Made by a program: the position numbers and the translations under genes. A stretch of 14,695 nt of DNA from contig JBBQNC010000055.1 of NCBI GenBank assembly GCA_038329555.1, forward strand, positions 1-14,695, written 5' to 3'. Source of the DNA: JALYUA01 sp038329555. Lineage in GTDB: Bacteria; Acidobacteriota; Thermoanaerobaculia; UBA5066; Gp7-AA6. The notes below the pieces were generated by a model. The model saw only the letters and a program-made list of their open reading frames with translations, made no database searches and was not told the origin of the DNA. Below are positions 1 through 5,842 of this stretch, one piece after another (the stretch's first letter is position 1; each line of letters begins with the position of its first letter).

Positions 1-892
1 GTGTCCCCGAGGACTTCTCCAGCCGGGCACGCTCGATCTTCACCGCCGACCGCACGTTGGCGATGTGCTGGGGTCCCACGGTGACGTTCTGGACCCGGTT
101 GTCGGGCTCGCGCAGCTTCATCTCGTAAAGGTCGTCCGGCACGCGCGTCCGGATGAAGTCCGTCGCCAGCGCGTTGACCTTCCGGACGTAGGCGAGCGTG
201 TCCACGACGCTCTGGCGCGTCCCCGCGGGGCCGTGGCCGGGCACGATCGTGGCCACGTCGAGCGCTCCCAGGCGGGAGAGGATGTGCTCCCAGCCGCGCG
301 GATCGGCGTCCGCGGACTGCAGGTAGGGAAGGCGACCGTTCACGACGAGGTCTCCGGAGAAGAGGATCTTGTCCTCGGGCAGGAGCACGATCAGGTCGCC
401 CTGGGTGTGCCCGGGCCCGAGATAGTAGATGGCGGCGCGGCGCGACGCCCCGAAGAAGACCAGGCGTTCGGAAATCGCCAGAACGCCCTGCCGGGGACGC
501 GCGTCGGCGGCCACCGGAGCGGACTGGAGGAGGTACGCGGCGGCCGCCGCGGAATTCTCGTGGCAGATGATCTGCGCGCCCGCGGCGGCGAAAACGGGAA
601 TCCCGCCGGCATGGTCTCCGTGGGCGTGCGTCAGCACGAGGTAGCGGACCGGCTTTCCCGCCGTCGCCGCGATTTGCTCGAGCGCCGCGCGTGCGATCGC
701 CGCGTCGTTGCCACCGTCCACCACGACGACGCCGTCGGAGATGAGAAACCAGCCGATGTTCGCGCCCTGCTCCGGCTCGGCCATCCAGACGCCCTCCGCG
801 ACCTTGTGCACGTTCAACTTCGACTGGGCGGATGCGGCGAGCGGCAGGAAAACGGTTAGGAGAAGCGCGAACGCGACGATACGGATTTTCAT
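1..892 (-). CDS. Exported metallo-beta-lactamase-fold hydrolase, 3' end outside window
   Basis: Zinc-dependent hydrolase of the MBL superfamily; the substrate cannot be named. Reading from ATG at 892, residues 1-22 form a signal peptide (basic start MKIR, hydrophobic core, ASA before the likely cleavage), so the enzyme should be periplasmic. The metal-site series is complete: HAHGDH at residues 89-94, His162 in GPGHTQGD, Asp181 in FSGDLVV and His220 in VPGHG. The first histidine motif is preceded by the usual VLT strand. 297 codons are visible and the frame is still open at base 1, so the C-terminus is missing. The start is supported by AAGAGGAG about 9 bases upstream (902-909). The active-site pattern would also suit class B3-like lactamases or glyoxalase-type enzymes; no lactamase-specific feature was recognised. 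The gene lies 82 bases downstream of the amidotransferase-like gene on the same strand. Confidence 0.9.
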   Translation of the reverse strand, partial: MKIRIVAFALLLTVFLPLAASAQSKLNVHKVAEGVWMAEPEQGANIGWFLISDGVVVVDGGNDAAIARAALEQIAATAGKPVRYLVLTHAHGDHAGGIPVFAAAGAQIICHENSAAAAAYLLQSAPVAADARPRQGVLAISERLVFFGASRRAAIYYLGPGHTQGDLIVLLPEDKILFSGDLVVNGRLPYLQSADADPRGWEHILSRLGALDVATIVPGHGPAGTRQSVVDTLAYVRKVNALATDFIRTRVPDDLYEMKLREPDNRVQNVTVGPQHIANVRSAVKIERARLEKSSGT

Positions 893-974
893 CTCCAGTG
901 ACTCCTCTTCAGATCTTTTGATCGAAGCTCCACAACATCCGCCCGGCGCGTGCGATTCCTGCTCCGGCGGGGTT

Positions 975-1712
975 CTAACTCGACGAGAGCGCCGGCTTCC
1001 GGGTAAGCCGCCGGGACGCGCTCCGCGCCCGTGCCACCCGGGCGAGCTCGTCGAAGAGCGCCTGAGAGGGCGGGTCGCCCTCCGCGGCGAGGTTCTCGGG
1101 ATGCCACTGCACCCCGACGAGCCAGCTCGAATCCGATCCCTCGACGCCCTCGACGACGCCGTCGGGCGCGGTCGCCGTCACGAGGAGGCCGGGCGCGACG
1201 GCCGCGATGGCCTGGTGGTGGCGGCTGTTGACGGAGAGGTGCTCCGCGCCGGCGATCGACGCGAGCCGGGTCCCCGGGACAATCGCGACGGAATGCTCCC
1301 GGCGCGTGCGCTCGGCGCCCGGCGCGTCGTGCGGGGCGCCCGATGCCAGCTCGCTCGGAATGTCCTGGACGAGAGTTCCCCCGAGGGCGGCGTTGACCAC
1401 CTGCAGCCCCCGGCAGATCGCGAGCACCGGAGTCCCGTCGCGCCGCGCGGCGGCGAAGAGATCGAAGTCGAGCGCGTCCCGGCCCGGATCCGTCTCGACG
1501 CCGGCGCCCGGCCTGGCGACCTGGCCGTATCGGGACGGCTCCACGTCGCAGCCGCCGCCGAGCACGAGGGCATCGATCGGACCCGACGGTTCCGAACCGG
1601 GCCCGAGCACGTCGATCTCGTTGCGCTCGAAGCCCGCCTTGAGTAGCGAGGTCACGTAGTCGTTGCGGGGGCGCGCGAGGGCGTCGCGGTCGAGCGTGAG
1701 GGCGACTCTCAT
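975..1712 (-). CDS. Peptidase C26 / gamma-glutamyl-GABA hydrolase-like class I amidotransferase fold protein
   Basis: Cytoplasmic 245-residue protein of the class I glutamine amidotransferase superfamily, closest in layout to PuuD-type gamma-glutamyl hydrolases. These cleave gamma-glutamyl amides, for example gamma-glutamyl-GABA in putrescine breakdown. The nucleophile elbow is AICRGLQ with Cys100. The rest of the triad is His204 and Glu206 in GVQWHPE. A GGGCDVEPSRY segment near residue 52 and NSRHHQ at 162-167 are also typical of the family. The last 20 residues are Arg/Ser-rich and look dispensable. No Shine-Dalgarno sequence precedes the ATG; instead TACAAT ends 7 bases upstream, suggesting a leaderless transcript. 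No polyamine genes lie nearby to confirm the substrate. Confidence 0.88.
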   Translation of the reverse strand: MRVALTLDRDALARPRNDYVTSLLKAGFERNEIDVLGPGSEPSGPIDALVLGGGCDVEPSRYGQVARPGAGVETDPGRDALDFDLFAAARRDGTPVLAICRGLQVVNAALGGTLVQDIPSELASGAPHDAPGAERTRREHSVAIVPGTRLASIAGAEHLSVNSRHHQAIAAVAPGLLVTATAPDGVVEGVEGSDSSWLVGVQWHPENLAAEGDPPSQALFDELARVARARSASRRLTRKPALSSS

Positions 1713-1719
1713 AGGAAAG

Positions 1720-1725
1720 ATTGTA
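1720..1725 (-). promoter_or_regulatory. Candidate -10 box (TACAAT) for the C26 gene
   Basis: TACAAT on the minus strand matches the TATAAT consensus at five of six positions. It lies 7 bases before the ATG at 1712, so transcription would begin at or next to the start codon. No convincing -35 element is seen 16-18 bases upstream. Confidence 0.35.
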
Positions 1726-1771
1726 GCGGTTTTCGCGCGCTTCCCATTTTGAGCGCGCTGACGCCGTAGAG

Positions 1772-1866
1772 AAGTCTCAGTTCTCAGTTTTCAGTCCGGG
1801 CAGCCTTCGGGCCGCCCTTTCAATTTTCATCTGATAACTGATGACTGATAACTCATAACTGATAAC
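1772..1866. repeat. Inverted heptad tracts around a TTCG-loop hairpin
   Basis: Plus-strand units AGTTCTC (1779-1785) and AGTTTTC (1786-1792) form the left arm. Five minus-strand units of the same family (AGTTATC, AGTTATG, AGTTATC, AGTCATC, AGTTATC) occupy 1831-1866 as the right arm. Because the arms are inverted they can pair (13 of 16 bases at the best register). Between them GGGCAGCC (1798-1805) and GGCCGCCC (1810-1817) make an 8-bp stem with one mismatch and a TTCG loop. It sits in the 180-base gap between the thiolase and C26 genes. In the thiolase transcript no U-run follows, so this is not a standard terminator. Confidence 0.7.
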
Positions 1867-1892
1867 GGGCGCGCGGTCCGCGCGAAGCGCCT

Positions 1893-3074
1893 TCAGCGCT
1901 CGAAGAGAACGGCCATCCCCATCCCGCCCGAGACGCAAAGCGTCGCGATCCCGGTGCGGGCGTCGCGCCGCTTCATCTCGTGGAGGAGCGTCGTCGTCAT
2001 CCGCGCTCCCGTCGCGCCGATGGGATGGCCGAGCGCGATGGCGCCGCCGTTGACGTTGACCCGCGCGAGATCGAGCGACGGCAGCTCCCGAGCACACGCG
2101 ATGACCTGCGCGGCAAACGCCTCGTTCAACTCGACGAGGTCGATCTGATCGAGCGTGCGGCCGGTCTTCTGGAGCAGCTTGCGCAGCGCCGGCACGGGAC
2201 CGATCCCCATCCGCTCGGGCTCGACACCGACGGAGGTCCAGGCGACGACCCGCCCGAGGGGCTCGACGCCGGATTTCTTCACCTCTTCCTCAGTGGCCAG
2301 CACGAGCGCGGCGGCGCCGTCCGTGATCCCGGAGGAGTTCCCGGCGTGGACGGTCCCGCCTTCCGGATCGAACACCGGCGGCAGCCTCGCCAGCGACTCC
2401 GCGGTCGTATCGGGGCGCGGGTGCTCGTCCCGGGAGACGAGGACGGAGCCCTTGCGGCCGGCGACTTCGACGGGAACGATCTCCGCGTCGAAGCGTCCCT
2501 CGTCGGCGGCTGTCTTCGCACGGAGCTGCGACTCCAGGGCGAAGGCGTCCTGCTCGAGCCGCGAAACGCCGAACTCCCGAACCAGGTTCTCGGCGGTCTC
2601 CCCCATCAACTGCCCGCACAACGGGCAGAGAAAGCCGTCGCGATACATCCCGTCGACGACCTCGCCGTCTCCCATGCGCATGCCGAAGCGCGCCCGCGGA
2701 AGCAGGTACGGAGTCGCCGACATGCACTCCGTCCCGCCTGCCAGCACGACGTCGGTCTCGCCGGCGCCGATCGACAGAGCCGCGAGGGAGATGGCCTTCA
2801 GGGACGAGGCGCACGCCTTGTTCACGGTGTAGGCGGGAACCGGGTCGGGCACTCCGGCGCGGTGGGAAACCTGTCTCGCGGTGTTCGGGCCGCCGCCCGC
2901 CTGTCGCGCGTGCCCGAAGACCGTCTCGTCGATCGCGGCCGCCGGGAGTCCGGAGCGCTCGATCGCCGCGCGCGCCGCCGCCGTGCCGAGGTCCGCGGCG
3001 GACAGGGAGGCGAACGCTCCCCCGAAGCGGCCGATCGGCGTGCGGGCGGCGGAAAGGACGTAGACGGGGCGCAC
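1893..3074 (-). CDS. Acetyl-CoA C-acetyltransferase (thiolase II family)
   Basis: Thiolase of 393 residues, the usual length. It catalyses reversible Claisen condensation of two acetyl-CoA to acetoacetyl-CoA, or thiolytic cleavage of 3-ketoacyl-CoA in the cytoplasm. The acylated nucleophile is Cys88 in NKACASSLKA. The second active-site group is NEAF at 317-320, His350 in GHPIGATGAR, and the proton-shuttling Cys380 in CVSGGMG. The N-terminus VYVLSAARTPIGRFGG matches family starts, which supports the GTG at 3074. That GTG is directly abutted by a (GGGTTTT)x4 tract and has no visible ribosome-binding site. CPLCG at 150-154 adds two extra cysteines in the loop domain. Sequence alone cannot separate a biosynthetic acetoacetyl-CoA thiolase from a broad 3-ketoacyl-CoA thiolase. 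The gene stands alone, so pathway context is lacking. Confidence 0.95.
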   Translation of the reverse strand: MRPVYVLSAARTPIGRFGGAFASLSAADLGTAAARAAIERSGLPAAAIDETVFGHARQAGGGPNTARQVSHRAGVPDPVPAYTVNKACASSLKAISLAALSIGAGETDVVLAGGTECMSATPYLLPRARFGMRMGDGEVVDGMYRDGFLCPLCGQLMGETAENLVREFGVSRLEQDAFALESQLRAKTAADEGRFDAEIVPVEVAGRKGSVLVSRDEHPRPDTTAESLARLPPVFDPEGGTVHAGNSSGITDGAAALVLATEEEVKKSGVEPLGRVVAWTSVGVEPERMGIGPVPALRKLLQKTGRTLDQIDLVELNEAFAAQVIACARELPSLDLARVNVNGGAIALGHPIGATGARMTTTLLHEMKRRDARTGIATLCVSGGMGMAVLFER

Positions 3075-3075
3075 T

Positions 3076-3103
3076 GGGTTTTGGGTTTTGGGTTTTGGGT
3101 TTT
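3076..3103 (+). repeat. Perfect (GGGTTTT)x4 tract
   Basis: Four exact GGGTTTT units, reading G3T4 four times on the plus strand. One base separates the tract from the thiolase GTG on the other strand. Four G-triplets with T4 loops could fold as a G-quadruplex on the plus strand; the thiolase mRNA leader would carry the C-rich complement. In register GGTTTTG it belongs to the same heptad family as the neighbouring tracts. Confidence 0.9.
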
Positions 3104-3186
3104 GTTGAGTTTGCGCAGGGGCTAATCGAATGCGGCCGCCCTCTATTCCCCGTTCGCCGAAAGGGGCTCCGTCAGGCGACCGGACG

Positions 3187-3221
3187 GATAACCGAAAACT
3201 GATGACTCAACACTCATAACA
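3187..3221 (-). repeat. Heptad tract, five units
   Basis: Minus-strand heptads in strict 7-base register: TGTTATG (3221-3215), AGTGTTG, AGTCATC, AGTTTTC and GGTTATC (3193-3187). The first unit overlaps the outer box of the attC-like site. Confidence 0.65.
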
Positions 3222-3289
3222 GCATGCGCGTCAGCGGCCAGTGAGGAAACGAAGGCGACGAACAGGACCGCTGCACGCGTGTGTTAGGC
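3214..3289 (-). other. attC-like integron recombination site
   Basis: Read on the minus strand, GCCTAAC at 3289-3283 fits the R'' consensus RYYYAAC exactly. Next comes an L''-like arm CGCGTGCAGCGG (3279-3268), about 30 bases of loop, and its partner CCGCTGACGCG (3237-3227). The arms pair throughout except for one unpaired G in the first arm. That single extrahelical base near R'' is the hallmark of attC and fixes the orientation. The far box, GTTATGA (3220-3214), keeps GTT but departs from GTTRRRY and overlaps a heptad tract. The total is 76 bases, a normal attC size. No integrase gene or second attC is visible in the window, so it would be an isolated site. Confidence 0.5.
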
Positions 3290-3556
3290 GGCACACTACT
3301 CCTCATGACCCAGTAGCTGCATCGTCGTATTTAGCTCTCCAGCGGAATCGGGTGCCCCTCGTGTCGTGAATTGAAGCAGCTCGGTTCGAAGGCCCGGTAG
3401 TGAACCGGAAGGCGGGGGCAAACGGTGTGTCCTCCTTAGCTTTCCTCGTTCCGCCGGCGAGGATGCAGCTTCCCGAAGACGCGAGCGAGCCAGGACGGTG
3501 TCCACGGCCTGTGCTGGACAAAGGTTGAACACAACATGTCGCTCGCTGTCCTGGTC
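3290..3556. other. Low-G+C stretch without a convincing gene
   Basis: Several short overlapping frames are open on the minus strand. The most suggestive runs from GTG at 3532 to TAG at 3296 (78 codons) and stops 6 bases before the attC-like R'' box, the usual cassette arrangement. However it has no ribosome-binding site and no recognisable domain. A 65-codon frame (3436-3633) overlaps it. Coding status is undecided. Confidence 0.3.
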
Positions 3557-3572
3557 TCAATTCTCAATTCCC
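3552..3572 (+). repeat. Short heptad tract
   Basis: Plus-strand TGGTCTC, AATTCTC and AATTCCC in 7-base register, a diverged member of the RGTTNTS family. It overlaps the stop codon of the small membrane ORF at 3557. Confidence 0.45.
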
Positions 3573-3886
3573 GCCCTACTGTGCCGCAGGACGAGCACCT
3601 TCGCCAACTCTTCTTTCTGAGCCACCAGGCCAAGGACGGCGGAGAATGTCAGCATGAGCACACCGCCCCGATACCTAGGGCAACAAACGTGGCGGCTTCG
3701 CCGGGGTGAATGCCGAGCGATCTGACTCTCCAGAATCTGAGTCGACTCGAGGCGGCACACAACCAGAAAGCAGATAACTAGGACAACCAATAGCGCGGCG
3801 TACACGCCCTGACTCCGCCACGGCCGAAAGACCTGCTCCGCCGGGCTGCTGGCGGTGCCGGGCTCGCGCAACATCACCAAAGCCAC
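3557..3886 (-). CDS. Hypothetical small two-helix membrane protein in low-G+C patch
   Basis: Unrecognised protein of 109 residues from GTG at 3886, or 105 from ATG at 3874. Two hydrophobic stretches stand out: residues 28-45 (GVYAALLVVLVICFLVVC) and 74-89 (GGVLMLTFSAVLGLVA). They are separated by a basic, His/Arg-rich segment, so a two-pass inner-membrane protein is plausible. Base composition differs from all neighbours: 50% G+C was counted in 3721-3780. The gene lies upstream, on the same strand, of the attC-like site, which fits an integron-cassette cargo. No good ribosome-binding site is seen, and the last codons run into a heptad repeat. It may be a chance frame or a decayed gene. Confidence 0.4.
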   Translation of the reverse strand: MALVMLREPGTASSPAEQVFRPWRSQGVYAALLVVLVICFLVVCRLESTQILESQIARHSPRRSRHVCCPRYRGGVLMLTFSAVLGLVAQKEELAKVLVLRHSRAGIEN

Positions 3887-3901
3887 GCCGCGCCCGTACC
3901 T

Positions 3902-3949
3902 CTCAACTCAGACCTGAACCCGGAACTCAGAACCCATAACCCACAAACT
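3902..3949 (-). repeat. Heptad tract overlapping the kinase stop codon
   Basis: Minus-strand units AGTTTGT, GGTTATG (3941-3935), GGTTCTG (3934-3928), AGTTCCG (3927-3921), GGTTCAG (3920-3914), then diverged AGTTGAG (3908-3902). The tract begins within the TAG of the histidine kinase (3950-3948) and marks the edge of the low-G+C patch. Confidence 0.65.
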
Positions 3950-4826
3950 ACGTAATAAGCGGCAGCCGCACCCGAAAAGTCGTCCCGGACGGCGACGCGC
4001 TCTCGACCTCGACGGTTCCCTTGTGGGCGTCGACGATCCAGCGGACGATCGACAGGCCGAGCCCGGAGCCGCCCGGATAGGCCCGGCGCGCCCGGTCGCT
4101 CCGGAAGAACCGCTCGAAGACGTGAGGCTGATCGCGCGCCGGAATTCCGATCCCGGTGTCGACGACCTCGATGACCGCCTCGGAGGGCGCGGATGAGAGC
4201 CGCACGCGGATCCGTCCGCCGGGCTCCGTGTAGCGGATCGCGTTCTCCATCAGGTTGTGAAGGACCTGTTGCATGCGATCGGCGTCGATGAACGCGCGAA
4301 CGGGCTCGTCGGGGAGCTCGGCGACGAGGTCGATCTCCCGGTCGGTTGCCGCGGGAACGAGGTCTCGCGTGACGTCGGCCACGAATTTGAGGAGGTCGAC
4401 GTTCGCAAAGGAGAGCGTGATGCGTCCGCTCTGACCGCGCGCCAGGAACAGAAGGTTCTGGGAGAGGCGCGTCAAGTGCCGCACCTCGAGCAGGGCGTTG
4501 CCGATCGCCTCGCGATACTCCTCCGCGGGACGGTCCTCCTCCAGCACGACCTCGAGGGTGCCCCGCAGGACGGTCAGGGGCGTTCGCAGCTCGTGGGAGA
4601 CGTCCGCGATGAACTGCTGCTGCTCCTTCTCCGCCGACGCGAGAGCATCGAGCCTCGCGTTCAGGCGCTCGGCGAGATCGCGCGCGCCCGCGTCGAGGTC
4701 CGCCGACGGAATGCGCTTCAGCGGATGCTGCTCCGTCTCGGCCAGACGGCGATTGACGACGGCGAGCGGCTCCTCGCGGGCAGCCGGCTGCGGCTCGGAG
4801 CGTCCCCGGAACGTGAAGAGGCCCAC
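3948..4826 (-). CDS. Histidine kinase without membrane or sensor domain
   Basis: Two-component sensor kinase catalytic core, 292 residues. The HisKA domain is at about 66-130 with the phosphorylated His78 in DVSHELRTPL. The HATPase_c domain covers about 175-290 with the N box NLMENA (Asn195), G1 DTGIGIP (223-229), F box FERFFRSD (237-244) and G2 GGSGLGLSI (252-260). Family members of the CusS/QseC/BaeS type normally start with two membrane helices, a periplasmic loop and HAMP. Here only a HAMP-like remnant (DLAERLNARLDAL, 50-62) precedes HisKA, and no hydrophobic helix exists. The GTG start follows the regulator stop after one base (TAG-C-GTG), so truncation by misplaced start is unlikely. 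Partner: the response regulator immediately upstream. Signal input must come from elsewhere, possibly the small membrane protein that opens the operon. Confidence 0.93.
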   Translation of the reverse strand: MGLFTFRGRSEPQPAAREEPLAVVNRRLAETEQHPLKRIPSADLDAGARDLAERLNARLDALASAEKEQQQFIADVSHELRTPLTVLRGTLEVVLEEDRPAEEYREAIGNALLEVRHLTRLSQNLLFLARGQSGRITLSFANVDLLKFVADVTRDLVPAATDREIDLVAELPDEPVRAFIDADRMQQVLHNLMENAIRYTEPGGRIRVRLSSAPSEAVIEVVDTGIGIPARDQPHVFERFFRSDRARRAYPGGSGLGLSIVRWIVDAHKGTVEVESASPSGTTFRVRLPLIT

Positions 4827-4827
4827 G

Positions 4828-5565
4828 CTACTCGTCTTCTCCCGAGGCGTGTTCTCCCGAGGCGTCCGAGGGGTCGGAGCCGCCCGGCGGGCCCGACGCG
4901 CGCACCCGATAGCCGACGCCGCGGACGGTCTGGATGATCTTCTCTCGCTCCCCGGCGTCGATCTTCTTACGCAGCGCGTTGATGTACACGTCGATGATGT
5001 TGGTGGACAGGTCGAACGAATCCTCCCAGATTCGCGCCTGGATCTCCGAGCGCGAGACGACCTTTCCCCGCCGTCTCAGAAGAAGCTCGAACAACGCGCC
5101 CTCGCGAGCCGTCAGCCGGATCTGCTCGCCGTCGCGCTCGACCTCGCGCGATTCCGGGTCGTACGCGATGTCGCCGAAGGTGATCGGTCCCGGCTCCTCG
5201 AGCTCCGTCCGGCGGCCGAGCGCCCTCAAGCGGGCGAGCAGCTCGCGAAATGAGAAGGGCTTGACCAGATAGTCGTCTGCGCCGGCGTCCAGCCCCTCGA
5301 TCTTGTTCTCGACCGTGTCGCGCGCCGTCAGCATCAAGATCTTCGACCTCGTCCCTCGATTTCGCAGCTCGCGGCACAGCTCGAGGCCGTCGCGCGAGCC
5401 GGGCAGGAGCAGGTCGAGGATGACGAGATCGTAGGAGGCCGCCTCGGTGCGTTCGAGCGCCGCGTCGGTGTCCTTGACCGCGTCGACCGAATAGCCCTTC
5501 TCCGCCAGGCCCTTCTTCAGGAACTGGGCGATCTTGTCTTCGTCCTCGACGACCAGGACTCTCAG
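4828..5565 (-). CDS. OmpR/PhoB-family response regulator, apparent CTG start
   Basis: DNA-binding response regulator, 245 residues. The receiver domain (about 1-115) has acidic pocket Glu7/Asp8, phospho-acceptor Asp51 in LVILDLLLPG, Thr79 in MLTARD and Lys101 in LVKPFS. The winged-helix effector spans about 128-224 and ends in the family signature TVRGVGYRVRA. The first in-frame ATG (5337) would delete most of the receiver domain, including Asp51. No ATG, GTG or TTG fits the true N-terminus, and a TGA closes the frame just upstream. CTG at 5565 gives (M)RVLVVEDED, exactly the family start. GAAGGGGGAG (5579-5570) sits 4 bases upstream. The CTG overlaps the TGA of the preceding gene (CTGA), implying translational coupling. 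The acidic tail contains a duplicated ASGE unit. Confidence 0.92.
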   Translation of the reverse strand: MRVLVVEDEDKIAQFLKKGLAEKGYSVDAVKDTDAALERTEAASYDLVILDLLLPGSRDGLELCRELRNRGTRSKILMLTARDTVENKIEGLDAGADDYLVKPFSFRELLARLRALGRRTELEEPGPITFGDIAYDPESREVERDGEQIRLTAREGALFELLLRRRGKVVSRSEIQARIWEDSFDLSTNIIDVYINALRKKIDAGEREKIIQTVRGVGYRVRASGPPGGSDPSDASGEHASGEDE

Positions 5566-5774
5566 GGGGCTCCCCCTTCATCCGCGGGCGGCTCTTCGGC
5601 AGTTCGGGGCCGCCGCATCCCGCGCGAGAGAACGAGCACCGCGCCCGCCCCGACCGCGAAGCCGGCCCCGAACGGTGCGACCGGGCCGGTCGTGGCGATG
5701 GCGACGACCGCTCCGACGGCGACCAGACCGAAGAGGGTGATTCGGGAGACTTCGATGGGCGGGACGTCTGGCAT
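5562..5774 (-). CDS. Small two-helix membrane protein, first gene of the two-component operon
   Basis: Unrecognised 70-residue protein from ATG at 5774; a GTG at 5795 would add seven residues. Two hydrophobic segments, about residues 12-32 (ITLFGLVAVGAVVAIATTG) and 36-51, are joined by a short GPVAPF turn. A basic RGMRRPR stretch follows, then an acidic tail. By the positive-inside rule both ends would be cytoplasmic. The stop TGA overlaps the CTG start of the response regulator by four bases, so the two are probably translated together. Because the kinase of this operon lacks membrane helices, this protein is the obvious candidate for a membrane partner; that is inference only. It could also be a generic small membrane protein. 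Confidence 0.6.
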   Translation of the reverse strand: MPDVPPIEVSRITLFGLVAVGAVVAIATTGPVAPFGAGFAVGAGAVLVLSRGMRRPRTAEEPPADEGGAP

Positions 5775-5785
5775 CGCGGTTCCGG

Positions 5786-5813
5786 TTGGCTTCACCGTTG
5801 CAGGCTGTATTCT
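5786..5813 (+). promoter_or_regulatory. Candidate sigma70-type promoter of sodC
   Basis: TTGGCT (5786-5791) and TATTCT (5808-5813) are separated by 16 bases, each matching consensus at four of six positions. Transcription would start near 5820, leaving a short leader with AAGGAGG at 5831-5837 before the sodC ATG at 5843. Confidence 0.4.
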
Positions 5814-5842
5814 CTCCCAATCCGAACATGAAGGAGGAAAGA

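Noticed and set aside
1798..1817. GC hairpin with TTCG loop as the thiolase terminator
   Set aside because: In the direction of the thiolase transcript it is followed by GGACTG and heptad sequence rather than a U-run; it is better read as part of the inverted repeat structure.
1829..1866. Heptad tracts as a small CRISPR array
   Set aside because: The units are 7 bases with no spacers and no cas genes are present.
3076..3103. Telomere-like repeat marking a replicon end
   Set aside because: Only four units, embedded between genes, and part of a family of diverged heptads nearby.
3436..3633. 65-codon minus-strand frame in the low-G+C patch
   Set aside because: It overlaps two other candidate frames, has no ribosome-binding site or recognisable domain, and I cannot choose it over chance.
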